A stretch of DNA of 64,000 nt from Pezicula radicicola (taxonomy: Eukaryota; Ascomycota; Leotiomycetes; Helotiales; Dermateaceae), in contig PDUO01000062.1 of the NCBI GenBank assembly GCA_003008705.1, positions 31,545 through 95,544 of the forward strand, in the 5' to 3' direction. Position 1 is the first letter of the stretch. Each line of letters starts with the position of its first letter. The notes beneath the pieces are model-generated. The model ran no database searches and was not told the origin of the DNA. It worked only from the letters and a program-made list of their open reading frames with translations. The position numbers and the translations under genes are program-made. This document shows positions 11,355 to 24,169 of the stretch, one piece after another.

Positions 11355-12329
11355 ATGGATCAATGGATGCGCATCCCATTGCGATCAGACTGGGAATCAC
11401 AAGTCAGCCACAAGGCGAAGATATATTCGCTGGGAAACCTTGCCAAGAAAGTGGTCGACAAGATGTTTGATGGACTTCATGAGAAGGGGCGAATGGGCTT
11501 CACTGCGCATGGGACTCCACACACATATCCTGTGTTTGTCGTGGCCAAAACCCTTCCAAATAGTGAACCATGGGGCCGTCCTGTCGTCGACATTCGCGAG
11601 CTCAATGATCTCACGATTTTAGATGTATATCCCCTGCCATTGCAGGAGGATATCATTGCACGGTGTCGAAGAAAAAAATTCATCTCTGCCATTGATTGCA
11701 CAGATTTCTTCTATCAATGGAGAATCCATCCTGAGGACCGTCACAAACTTACTGTGATTTTACATCGTGGGCAAGAAACATTCAATATCGCTGTCCTCGG
11801 TTTTCGCAATAGTGTCCCATACACGCAGAGACAAATGAATATCCAGCTTCGTGAATTCAAGGATTTTGTACAGGCGTACCTCGATGATATCATTATATTC
11901 TCGGAAACCCTGGAAGAACACTTAGATCACCTGCGACAAGTCTTCTCCAAATTCGTGAGAATCAATATGTCAGTTAAACCCGAGAAATCGTTCCTGGGTT
12001 ACCCTCCAGTTCGTCTGCTCGGAATAAACGTTGATTTATTGGGATTGTCTACAACTAAAGACAGAATAGCGGCTATTGCTGAGATTGAGTTTCCCAAGAC
12101 TCTCAAAGATCTCGAGATATATCTAGGATCCACGGGATGGCTTCGTCATCATGTCTCTCATTATTCAGGAATCGCGCAGCCCTTGCAGGACCGCAAGACA
12201 GAGCTTTCGCGACGGATTCCCGTAAACCATGGTTCACAACGCAAGGCTTTTGCCACCCGTCAAGCATTCGCATATCCAACAGGAAAAGAGAAGGCTTCTT
12301 TCTCAGCAATTCAAACATTCCGCCGGTAA
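11355..12329 (+). pseudogene. pol: Gypsy reverse transcriptase
   Basis: The frame reads DQWMRIPLRSDWE, the fingers motif RPVVDIRELNDLTI, ISAIDCTDFFYQWRIHPEDR, FNIAVLGFRNSVPYTQRQMN and the catalytic YLDDIIIF (about 11877-11900), followed by the connection region LGINVDLLGLSTTKDRIAAI. The usual FGLxNAPATFQ motif is altered to FRNSVPYTQ, and the tail after 12200 becomes unlike the family because of an internal deletion into RNase H. RT copies element RNA to DNA; this copy is not expected to be active. It is separated from the preceding ORF by a stop and a frameshift at 11344-11356. Confidence 0.8.
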
Positions 12330-12970
12330 TCATTCACACAGATCATAGAGCAATCGTGAGAATTGCCAAAGCAAAGAATATCACACAAACGGTTTCCATG
12401 GAAAAGCTTAATCTCCGTCTCGTCAGGGCGTCGGAGTTCATTTCACGCTTTCAGATTAAGATTCGCCATATTCTTGGTCGGGAAAATGTGGTACCAGACG
12501 CGCTATCACGATTGCCGCGATCTGGTGAAGAGCCACATGACACCACTATTATTACTGGAGAACTTGATGCGTTGAATGTTGTTGATGAACAACCTGTTGA
12601 GGGCCTCCCCAGGTTGTATAATTGGCCGTTGATTGATCTACCTAACTATGTGGCAATGTATGGAGAACCTGTGGCTTCAATTCTCCATATCGATCCCAAG
12701 TTCCGCGACCAAATCATTAATGGTTATACTACGGACAAGAAGTGGAAGGGAATCGTGGAGACAGTCAAATCCAATGACAAGCTCGGCGAAAACGCAGCAG
12801 ATCTGCCATTTCACTTTCGCAGTGATGGTCTCTTGGTTTCCGAGGCTTCACATGGTTTACCGGATCGCTTGTGCATTCCCAAGTCATGCCTGAAGGAGGT
12901 TTTTCAGATCGCACATGATCAATTAGGACACCTAGGCTTTACAACTCCCTTAACCTATTTAACATACTAA
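12315..12970 (+). pseudogene. Gypsy RNase H C-terminus and integrase start
   Basis: In a different frame from RT, the sequence reads PVIIHTDHRAIVRIAKA and LNLRLVRASEFISRFQIKIR, then GRENVVPDALSRLP. This is the C-terminal half of the Gypsy RNase H domain and its conserved DALSR exit motif. The N-terminal catalytic half is missing, consistent with a deletion near 12240-12310. It continues to LCIPKSCLKEVFQIAHDQLG, the integrase zinc-binding HHCC start, and stops at TAA 12968-12970. The catalytic DDE integrase core is absent. Confidence 0.75.
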
Positions 12971-12974
12971 TCAA

Positions 12975-13380
12975 CTCCCTCTCTGTAACTAACATTTCCC
13001 TCTGCTGGACCTCAATATCATCGAATAGGGACACTAGATGCTTGTATTTGTCTTGGTTTTGGGTTTCTGCCGGAGGAGTTGTTGGTGTTGGGATTAGGCT
13101 TTGAAGGGGTAGGGAGGGAGATAATAAAGTGGGTTCGTGGTGTGGTGTTTGTGATTGGTGGTGTAGTGTCGAGGCTGGGGCTGGGGCTGGGGCTGGGGTT
13201 GTGGTTGTGGTTGTAGTTGGAATTAGGGCTGGGATTGAAGTGGGGTTTGCTGAGGTTGGGACTGTTACCGTTGGGTTGATGAAATTGTTTACTAAGGGTT
13301 TGGTTTAATGGGTGTAATAAGTAGGATGACTGGGGAATGGCTGTTGTTGTAGGTATGGTGCTTGTGCTCGTGTTTATGTT
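12975..13380. other. Intergenic with G-rich hexanucleotide repeat
   Basis: Contains (GGGGCT)n at 13173-13200 followed by three GTGGTT units. Four runs of four G separated by CT occupy 13177-13198, a sequence able to form a G-quadruplex on the plus strand. No gene is supported here, although a minus-strand frame is open through it with repetitive His/Lys residues. Confidence 0.45.
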
Positions 13381-13384
13381 TATG

Positions 13385-14143
13385 ATGCTTGGGATGCTTG
13401 CGATGCTTGCGATGGCTGGTCAATGGTAGTAGCGTATACTGGTCTAGATTGATCTGGATAACCATCATCATCGTAAATGTTATCGTCCTCCGAGTCGAGC
13501 TCTTCACCGTGACCGTACTCCTCTTGATTATTATTCGCGTTTACTAGATATCGCATAGACCAGGAACCGACTGGCACGTCGCTTGGAGATAGTGGTAGAG
13601 CTAGAGTTGGGGGACGGTCATCCTCCTTAGGCGAGCGAACAAGGGGCGATCTACAATTGGTGGATGGGAAACTGGACGTTAGCGTTGTTGGACTGGGACT
13701 GCGCTCTATGCTTTGTTTGGTAGCGGCGAGGGCGAGGGCGACGGCGAGGAGCTGTCAGGTTCCCCGAGGAACCAATCTGCCGAACGATCGGCAGGAGTGG
13801 ACGAAGGGGTTGAGGTAGAGGCGTCGTGTATGGGAGTTATTGAAGAAGGTGTTGAAGGTGTTGATATTGAAGTGGCTGATTGCTATGGTGTTGTAGGAGT
13901 AGATTTACTACAACTCTTACCACTCGTACTTGTCGTATTAGTTGGGTTTTTGTTCCTCCAACTTGTTATATTCCTCCTCTTAATCTTAGGGTTAACAATA
14001 TTGTAAATACTCTTGCTAATATCATTTTGGACATTCTTCTGATTGTATTTCCAAATTCCCTGCCGGATACTTTCTAGCTGCCTGAAATTTGCGTTCTTTG
14101 TGGTCCACTTTCCAAGGGTGATAGATACATTACGTCCTTTCAC
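13385..14143 (-). pseudogene. Unrecognised minus-strand gene remnant
   Basis: From 14143 the minus strand reads KGRNVSITLGKWTTKNANFR and ends in TPTTP before a TAG. The same frame continues ATSISTPSTPSSITPIHDAS and SSSPSPSPSPLPNKA to a stop near 13708. A frameshift then gives IERSPSPTTLTSSFPSTNCR, SPKEDDRPPTLALPLSPSDV and an acidic stretch EELDSEDDNIYDDDGYPDQS, ending in QPSQASQASQAS. The composition (Ser/Pro-rich, then acidic) is that of a disordered nuclear or regulatory protein. I do not recognise it. One stop and one frameshift mark it as broken. Confidence 0.35.
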
Positions 14144-14212
14144 TGTTTCTTCCTCTTCTCTTCTGGCTTCGGGGCGTGCCTGACTTAAGTTTTACTTGAC
14201 AATACATCCACC

Positions 14213-14400
14213 GTTCACGTCAAGCAAGTTGTGCAAACTTATATGGAAGAAGCAAGAAGTATTATTTTAGCCGTGGTCTCGGCGAAGAACGATATTACGA
14301 ATCAGATAGACCTCGTCCGTACTGCTGATGTAAAGGCCAATCGCCCAATGGGTATTATTACAAAGCCACTAGCTATGTTCCATAGAAGACCGGTCTCCAG
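14213..14400 (+). pseudogene. Dynamin-type GTPase fragment
   Basis: The plus strand reads VKQVVQTYMEEARSIILAVV followed by SAKNDITNQI, and after a small deletion VRTADVKANRPMGIITKP. This is the dynamin GTPase segment leading to the G4 motif TKPD, in which membrane-fission GTPases read SIILAVVSAKND and GIITKPD. The motif's aspartate is lost and the following sequence is unrelated. Only about 55 codons of a roughly 700-residue family remain, so it is a scrap. Confidence 0.7.
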
Positions 14401-14959
14401 CTTGGTCACTAGCGACAAGCTCTCCATGACGCCTTCAGAAGTTATACACCTTAAACACTTCGTGGCCTCGCCACCATTTTCAAACCGGGCCCAGAACTAC
14501 ACTGTTTCTCCGGCGCCTTTACAGAGCTTTAATCTCTGCCAGGTAACAGGACCACGAAGTTTAGCGGAGTACTTGGGCTGAGGATGATCATAGCTAAGAC
14601 AAAGAAGTTTGCGAGGAAGATAGCGAACATAGCTGCAGAGAAGGTTACGGAGAAGGCGGCAAAGAAGAACAAAGATATTTAGGATGATATCGATGTGTCG
14701 AGCAAAGAGGTTACTCCATAGGCGACCTTATCCTCAAAAGATCCTCTGCCCCCATTACATACATGTAGAGACAATTCCAAATTCACCGCCATCTAAAAAA
14801 AAACCCACATTCGAAGAAGAACCACTAGCCCCAAAACCAACTCCAACAAAAATCAAAGTCGAACCAGCTCCAACAGAGATCAAACCAGAGGCTTGCCCGA
14901 GGGCATATCGGATATCTGGTTGGATATGTTGCGTCTAACATATACAGAATCTGAATCCC

Positions 14960-15400
14960 TATTCTCGACAGGGTTATTATCACACGGAACGTCACGTTCG
15001 ACGAGGACACGCTCTACTCTTCTGAATACGAAAAGGTAGAAGGCCATCCACTTGAGATTAGCCACCGCGTTGCTAAGGTGATCGAGATGGGAGATGATGA
15101 GATCCAGGATGCTAGAGCAGTGCTCGAAAACGTAAGGTTGTGGGATGAGATTGCTGACAAGCAAAATGAAGATACGGACCCTAGTCTGGAGGTTGAGTAA
15201 GCTACTGTTGATCAAGGAACGGAACTTGGGGGTAGTGGCAGCTCCCAAGAATCAGGATCACGCTCCTGACTACAGAGCTACGGGACTTCCATCCCTAGAT
15301 CCAACTCTATAGCCTGAAAATAGCATGCCAGGTACCGAGATCACTGAAAGGAGCTAATAGAGCTTACCTACAGGTTATTGTGTAGACCGACCAAGCACTG
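14960..15400 (+). pseudogene. Copia pol scrap (integrase-RT spacer)
   Basis: The frame starting near 14967 reads RVIITRNVTFDEDTLYSSEY, then EKVEGHPLEISHRVAKVIEM and DPSLEVE before TAA. The first phrase matches the fungal Copia sequence that follows the integrase core, where elements read xVxISRDVxFDE. The rest is the acidic, poorly conserved spacer before reverse transcriptase. No RT follows and no LTR is visible. Confidence 0.6.
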
Positions 15401-15409
15401 GTTAAAACA

Positions 15410-17760
15410 TGAGATTGGATAGAGCTTCGGCGAAGCTAGCGGAAGTCTAATCTGACAGCGATTCTTCGAAACACAGAGCAGGCAGACAGCATTATCAAAT
15501 AAATTCCTTTACAAGGCACTTAATCGTCGCCGCCAATATCCTGCTCGCCATCACCATCGCCATGGCCCTGATATATACCCTCGCAATGAATGATATAGAC
15601 ATACGCCCGCCCGCAGGAAGCGACGTATTCATCGCCAGGCTCTGCAACCTTGTTGACTAGCATTAACTTTGCAGATCTGGGAGCAGTATGGAGGTTCGAA
15701 CCATCTTCTTCCCGCACTACTTGCTAGCTTCCTTCCATAATCTCGATGCATATCTGGCTTCTTCTAGGCACCCCCGCCAGACCACTAGTATATATGTACA
15801 ATACCACCGGCAATTCGTTACATCACCAGTTCTACTCCTCATTCTGCTCCTCGCTCTACTCCTGGGAATGTTCCTAGCAATGTTCCTGGCCCTAAGCCCA
15901 TGCCCGTGTTCGGTCTGTGTGATGGCTCTTCTAGCGAAATGGCATTAATGCCAAACAGTGCCCCGAGGCATTATCCAGACTTGCTCTTCCGCTCTATTTC
16001 CATTCTTCTCGTCTATTGTATCTCGGTTCTTGATATCAGGTCGTGCCACTGACTTCATAATCCCCTTCCTCATTATTATCTCCATACTCGTTCCATTCCT
16101 TGTTGTCGTCTACCAGACTCAGTCAGGCTTTCGAGTGGCTTCCCAGGCTTGGGCTTGGGGTTGGCCATGGCAGTGATGATGGGGTTTTGGTGATGGTATG
16201 ATTGGCAAAGATGCTACTGGCGATGGTGGAATGGGCAGAGGGGTTGTCGTGGTGGTAGGCAAGATGCTGGTGTCGCTGATAGAATTGACCTAGTATCACC
16301 AGTCCCGCCAGCACCTGAACGACCTTCGACGGCTGCTAAGAGAAGGACGAGAAGAAGAAGAAGGACGACGGGGGTCTTCAATAACACTTGGGACTAGATG
16401 ACTTTGATTATCCTTATCCTCATTTTCTTTTCTCAACTCGAATCCAAATTCTCAATTCATTCACGCCCTTTTATTCATCATGATGCTTTCTTTATCGTGG
16501 TGCTTTTCACCCATCATGTATCACATGACCCACCAATTCCGTGGTGTACTCTCGCACTGTCATGTATCTTCAAATCCCTAATTCCCCTTGGGCCTCTGAG
16601 GAGATTGGATTGTAGGGTGCGAATGACCAACGGTGGACAACGTCTTTCTGCAGCGTGAAACCCAATGCTGCCCTTGTACTAATCTAGAGATGGAGAGATA
16701 GAGAGATGGTACTACACTGTGGCCCCCTCCCCTAGGAATATACCTCCTTAATTATTTATACCCAGCATACTTCGACACTACCGTTCTTGTCGACCTACAG
16801 ATAGTAATCTCGGAGACATTGCAAGATATCGACGAAGTTCGGGTCTTGCTAAGCTGGGATCGTCCTACATAGATGGATCGAAGTTGAAAAGCATGCGGAG
16901 TAGAGGAGGGAAGAAGAAGCAGAGAGAGGCAGGGCGTGGTGGAGCAAGAATCAAAAGAAACAAGTCAAGGAAGTAGACCGAGATACAGGAAAAGAAAACA
17001 ATATTAGCTATTGCAGACAAATAGAAACAATTGGCATATAGACTTACATTTTTCGAATACAGTGGTAAACGTTTTAGCTGTAAGGCATTATTCCTCCGAT
17101 ATAGAACGCAAGTAGCATTCGATAGAAGTACTCCCTGTAGCAGGCGTGTGTAGCAAGAAGAAAAAAGATATTTCTCCGAGAAGGAAAGGCAGAAAATGGA
17201 AAGCTAAAAAGAAAACAAAAAAAATATTTCAAGGTTAGATAGATTAGTTCTCTCTTTACGAAGTACAAAATAGGTGAAGAAGCATATTGGAACAAGGCCA
17301 AGTACAACTAAAGTAAGGTAGCTAGCAAGTCTTAATTTGAGTTATACTTAGATGTTTGTTCTGTTTGGATGATAAGGAGACTATATTGAATACTAGATGT
17401 ATACCAGGTAGATTTCTTCCCGGGTGTACATGCTTGTATTTTCGTACTCCAGCCTTGTATATTTCTACACCGTGTAGAAACTTCGTGTAAATACAGTCAA
17501 TAATTCTGCACCGAAATTGAACCAATATTAGTTCGATTTCAGAGCCCATTTCAGTTCGATTTTAGTGCTTATATCAGGAAGGTAGACCAGCTACGCTGAC
17601 CCAAACTAAGCCGGGGAACCCTGGGCAATAGGTCTATGGTTATTTTAAGAAGACTTATAAATAGTAACTTTAAATTTACTTATATAAAGTTATATCTAGT
17701 TAGTCTCTTCGTATCTAAAAATAACTTTAAAATATTACTATTATAACTTAGTTCTTTTAA
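15410..17760. other. Degenerate DNA, no recognisable gene
   Basis: Several open frames exist, but their translations are compositionally biased. A minus-strand frame at 15520-15717 (VYIIHCEGIYQGHGDGDGEQ) looks partly coding without a recognisable family. A GA-rich run lies at 16890-16990 and AT-rich sequence from 17640. I can assign nothing here. Confidence 0.35.
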
Positions 17761-17764
17761 ATAA

Positions 17765-19456
<1,692 letters not shown>

Positions 19457-19588
19457 TCTAATTGGTGGTTGTAAAACGCGATAGAGAAGGAGCAAGAGTA
19501 ATAACTATCAATGGAAATGATTGGACTGAATTACTTTAGAATATATCTCTAGGTCTGTTTTATAGTATTCAATTGTCACTTAATAGTA

Positions 19589-21815
19589 TTACACCACGTC
19601 GAGTCCAGTGAAATCATAGTCATCCACCATTGGTGAAAAATCGAAACAGTCAAAAGCAGTTCCAGCGCTATTCTTCCAACCATTTAGCATGTCACAGCGT
19701 GTGTCAAACCACGACTAGGGAGCAGTCCAGTCCCTGCTGTTTCCGTACAACACTGGTGATTTAACAGCTGGGTTTGCGAGTTTGACATCTGTGCTGAAGT
19801 TGCGTTTCTCAGCCAGGCGCTGAAGAATGGTGAGATATCTTGTGGCGACTGGATTGATGTGGCTAGATTCCTCCAGAAACGCGAAGCCTGTGCCCTCTAG
19901 CCTTCTCAATTCCTCCTCTCCTGTCTCAATGGGCAGCAAGAAATCTCGCTGACCCATGATCCTTTTCGCTGCTAATATGCATACTGCCGTAAATATGTCT
20001 GTTTTATAGAACAATTCGTGCTAATAAGACTTATTATACTCTCTGCACAGTTGACGCTGATCTGTGCGGACTGGACTATAAGAAAATACAGGAAAGTGTT
20101 CTCAAATTTCTGTCGCATAAACATCAAAAGGCCTTAACGATGCAGGAGCAGCCGAATGCTCAGATACCTAGCAAGCTCAGTGAGTGCAAATTCTTGGTAT
20201 GATGGAAAATACCTGATCTTCATCACGACTCTTTGCTACATAAACCCCCTACAGTCACTATCCATCCACCGTGTCTTCTCTCAGATGAGCTGGCAGATTG
20301 CTCTAATAGGTTTGCAGCTGACTGTCTAGAAGCACGATATCGCTAACCATGCGTGCTTGCCTAGAAGTTTGCGGGAGCGAGTGTTGGACTCCAGGGTAAC
20401 AGTCGATTAGTGGGTTTTGGGTCTCTAGGTAGAGCTTCTCTAGCACCTTCGATGCAATTATACTAAGTCTAGTTGAGCCAATGAGGAAAGATGTAGTCGA
20501 AGGCGTGTCCACGAGTTACCGAGGCTCCATAGAATCGATTGTGATGTACTGATCATCAACTTCGAGTGGAAACTCGACATTGCAATGCTTTGTAGTCACT
20601 GACGGCAGACGACCGATCCTAATGCTCAAATTTTGGTCAATAACTACACAGCCCCACCATGCTCGTCTTCGTAACTCTTTTTGCAAGGCAGTACCAGATG
20701 CTTTGGGTAGGTTTCGATGTAGACCATGCTAATTGCCATCCGAATCGTAATGCATACCCAATACCACGAACTGTTGAAATCTGCCGCCCCTTGAATATAA
20801 TAGCATATTAAGATTAGACTCTGGACTGTTTGCAGCGAGCTTGCCCTAAACATGTGCGATGCTGCACTTTTCGCACACTTTTCGCACGTGAAAAGAAGGT
20901 CATGGCCAGTACTAACGACATCTTTCTTGTCTATCGCATTGCAAAACTCACAAGCATGGGTAAATACTATGTTCAGAATACTGAACCACGATAGCGGCAG
21001 ATGTTGAATCTGCTGTGGCGTCTGCCTCCACATTTTCTCATACTCAGCACGAAAACTTCCTTCGTGAAGAAAAAGGTAGAGACGATGGACTTTGCTGAAG
21101 TATACGTCAACCAGACGATCAGCCATCTCTCGTTCCGGCAGTTCACGACCTGATTCCGGGGTTACTGGAAAGAAACTGCTGTCCAAGGTTGTTGGCGACT
21201 GGTCTGCTGTGTTACTGCTGTCCTCCGCTTGATTTGAATGCTGATCGGTTTCCTCTGATCGGTTCGTGCAAATGCTAGAGACAAAGGCAAGCGCAGATGC
21301 ATCCCCAAAATATGAGTCGGTCTCATCATCTGTTCCACTGCGCCCAGGCGATGGGGGATGTTGTTCCCTCTCGCCCCTCTGTCTGGATGCTCTTCTATCT
21401 CCTGCATACTGCACTGTCGAGACTGGTGAGGGTGTAGCAATTTGGACCTTTGGCGTCTGCCAGTCATCCACATACTTTCGTTTTACACTTGCTAATGGTG
21501 CAGGAAGAGTCTCGACGTTCTGCTCAGAAACCTCGACTCTCCACTTATTAGGTGGGCTGCGGCGACTGGGCTTTTGTGAGCATCTAGGTCTGGCAGGTAG
21601 CTTTGCTACTTAGATTTTACAGAGCTCCGCAGAGACGGGTTGACTTACTTGTCGCCCGCAGGTATACTCTCAACAGTCTCGTAGTCACAGGAAATGCCAC
21701 GGATGCGACAATTCGAACACTGTGGGCGGCCACCATTGCAGCGACTCTTGCGACCGCGGCAGCCAACGCACGCTTGTTCAGAACCAAGCCTCCTTTTCTT
21801 AATCTCCTCTACCAT
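19589..21815 (-). pseudogene. Zn(II)2Cys6 transcription factor, disabled
   Basis: ATG 21815 opens MVEEIKKRRLGSEQACVGCR; cysteines at residues 16, 19, 26, 33, 36 and 43 give the CX2CX6CX6CX2CX6C zinc cluster. A short intron near 21613-21665 (GTATAC or GTAAGT donor) precedes a Ser/Pro-rich linker (20644-21580). The fungal-specific regulatory domain follows: MADRLVDVYFSKVHRLYLFL and HEGSFRAEYEKMW. At about 20680 a one-base shift leads to LQKELRRRAWWGCVVIDQNL, the WWG hallmark. Stops at about 20517 (CGG-TAA), 20312 (Tyr-TAG) and 19714 interrupt it. The end reads MVDDYDFTGLDVV, TAA at 19589. The protein would have been a nuclear pathway-specific regulator. It lies next to the monooxygenase and divergent to WrbA-1, as in many catabolic clusters. 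A second partial copy lies at 25.86-26.30 kb. Confidence 0.85.
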
Positions 21816-21839
21816 TTTCGAGTCGAGTCCTAAGATTCA

Positions 21840-22600
21840 GAAAAGTTGTTTAGCATTGAAGATCTCAAGAGTAGTGTTTGTCGTTCCTCGGGCTGTCCTA
21901 AAGATGCGGTTTTCAACTTCACCCTGCTAAGGGCCAAGGGACAAACAAACAACAACTCCCGAAAATACAGGGTCTCGAAGAGGGTTTAATGTAACCCTAC
22001 AGATATCCTCGCACTCAGAGAATTGAAGCGAGCGAGGCGGACAGAAAGACATGAGCGTTCTCCGAGAGAGATGATCTTTTTGAGTCTAGCATTTTGAAGA
22101 TGGCAACTTCTCGTAAAGCAAGGGTTTCGTTGTTTTTAGACTGAGATGATCGCTATGCCAGCAACCATAAATCTTGATAACATCAATCAGGGCCATCTAA
22201 AAAGAGTTGCCTTCGCCGAGCCCAGTTAGTCGTAGAGGAGAAGTGCCTCCGAAAATAGCAATAACAGTACAGTACAGTACGGAGGGTACGGATGACAGCA
22301 GGATAGCTGCAGGTGCCAAGCGGGTCAGGCGATGTATGTTCCGTGGCGGGTCTGACTCGTTGGCATCTATAAACCAAACCGAAATGTTTCCCCTCACGTC
22401 ACCCGCGGCTCAGATCTGAGATCCCAGCTGTGGGATGTCATTCCAGTTTGATATTTCATTGAAGTAAGCACGAAATAATGACCTGATTCATGAAACGAGT
22501 ATACACAATTGGGGATTGACCCTTTTGGCAACGTACAAACTACAACGTTGAGGGTCTTGTGTTGAAGGAGCATAAACTCGGTTTCCAAGGTTAATTCAGC
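21840..22600. promoter_or_regulatory. Divergent intergenic region, regulator / WrbA-1
   Basis: This 760-base stretch separates the start of the minus-strand regulator from the start of WrbA-1 on the plus strand, so it should contain both promoters. Around 22266-22285 there is a run of overlapping AGTAC units. I see no gene in it; open frames are short. No specific regulator site can be assigned, though CGG-type triplets are scattered. Confidence 0.4.
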
Positions 22601-22601
22601 A

Positions 22602-23375
22602 ATGGCTCCCAGGGTAGCAATAATCTATGTAAGGTTGACCTAAAAGGCAAGACTGTAGACTTATCATGGGGTGACTACAGTACCCATTATATGGCCACGT
22701 CGCTGCTCTGGCCTATGCAGAGAAAAGAAGCGTTGAATTCGCTGGTGGGATAGCTGACTTGTATCAGTTTGAGACCCTTAATCCTTCTTCACCCATATTT
22801 CTGACTGACCATTCTACAGAATCCCGGAGATTCTATGCAGCGATGTCTTGAAGAAGTTCGCTGTGCCAATGCAAGACCCTAATGTTCCCTTTATTCAGCC
22901 GGAAGATTTGTGCAAGTACGACGCGTTTATATTTGGCGTTCCTACCAGGTTCGGCAACAGTTCATCTCAGTGAGCGGCATTTTGGGAGAGAACCGCTTCT
23001 CAGCGCAAGGCAAATGCCTACTGGGGCAAGGTAGCCGGCGTTTTTACCTGCGGCACGAGCCTCGCATCTGGCGTGGAAATGACTGCTGCCAACTGGATAC
23101 CTCTATTCGCTGAGTATGGCATTATATTCATGCCACTTGGAGCTAAAATCCAATACGCCATCGGTGACATTGAAATAAGTAAGGGTGGTAGCCTATAGGG
23201 CGCCGGAACTTACTGTATACGTTGATGAACTTATCACTGTTGTTGTAATCACTGCTTACAACTTGTTGCTTTCTAGGCAACGGATTATACCCGGTTCCCG
23301 ACAGCAATCGAGATTTCTATGGCTGAGACACAAGGGGCAGAGATGGCTATAATGTTATTGGGTAGTAAAGGCTAA
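22602..23375 (+). pseudogene. WrbA-like NAD(P)H:quinone oxidoreductase, copy 1
   Basis: Exon 1 is ATG 22602 to 22628 (MAPRVAIIY), with an intron at 22629-22680. Exon 2 is 22681-22766 (YPLYGHVAALAYAEKRSVEF, then AGGIADLYQ), with an intron at 22767-22819. Exon 3 reads IPEILCSDVLKKFAVPMQDP, YDAFIFGVPTRFGN, GKVAGVFTCGTSLASGVEMT and GIIFMPLGAKIQYAIG. A last exon after an AG at 23276 reads ATDYTRFPTAIEISMAETQG to TAA 23375. This is the complete flavodoxin fold of fungal WrbA/Lot6-type enzymes, which reduce quinones two electrons at a time and protect against quinone stress. Two Trp codons are stops (TGA in SSSQ-stop-AAFWERT, TAG in GGSL-stop-GAGT), and the last splice does not join in frame as I read it. 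Confidence 0.85.
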
Positions 23376-23379
23376 GATA

Positions 23380-24165
23380 TTAAGTAGCTCTCATCTCACA
23401 GTGAGGATGGAATATAGCTTTATGTATTTAAATAGACTCTGAAGAATTTTGGCCCGATTTAATATTGTATAAATGCTTATAGTTACCCGGAGATGTAAAC
23501 TAGAGTTACCGAGATATTAGACTATATAAATCCTGTAAATCTCAGTAGTATACAATCCTCACTCCGTCAAGGGGAGGAAAGAAATTATACTCTTAACAGT
23601 GTACCTGCCATGCTAGTATTCAAGACGTAGCAATTGGGTAAAATGTAAGCAAGTGCACCTTTTGCGAAGCATCAACTCCAAAAGTTCTATAGGATCTTTG
23701 TGATCTATAGTAGACTTCTGTAGACTTGCTGAGTCGTTACGAGAATGGCTCGCTAGTTGTTTGGAGCAGGCGGATCAGCTGTCCCGCGGGATGGCTCATC
23801 CGCACCCGAGTAGCCACCTACGGGGAAGGTAGTACCATTAGATCTGAAGTTGGTATAACTTATAGCCTCTCCAAGAATGCTGGTTATACTGTACCTCCTT
23901 TCCCAGAACCGCTATCCTTCTTGTATGTCAATATACAGCCACCAAAGATTGCCATTTTGTTTGTGAGTACATTCCCTTGTCATTTATCATCAATCTTAGA
24001 TTTTGCGCAGCGTACCTAAGTAGCCACACAGAATCCCAACCATTAATCACTGCGTCGCCTAGCAGAGGCCGAAAAGAGAGGAGTTGAGACTGCCGGGGGC
24101 ACCGCTAATCTCTTTACGTGAGAAGCGGTCCTTTTTCCAGAAGATTAATATTTATCTAACTGGAT
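23380..24165. other. Intergenic, no gene seen
   Basis: Lies between the two WrbA copies. AT-rich to about 23600; open frames after 23726 have no recognisable motifs. It presumably holds the promoter of WrbA-2, but no site can be named. Confidence 0.35.
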
Positions 24166-24169
24166 TCAA

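Larger units (their letters stand above)
9451..12970 (+). mobile_element. Ty3/Gypsy-type LTR retrotransposon, truncated
   Basis: The order is gag capsid, zinc finger, aspartic protease (DTG), reverse transcriptase with YLDD, RNase H remnant, then the start of the integrase zinc-binding domain. This order of pol domains defines a Gypsy-type element. It ends abruptly at 12970 in the integrase N-terminal region, and no flanking LTRs are visible, so it is a fragment. It is less AT-shifted than the Copia copy at 61-63.6 kb, but carries two internal stops and at least three frameshifts, so it cannot move itself. Confidence 0.85.
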
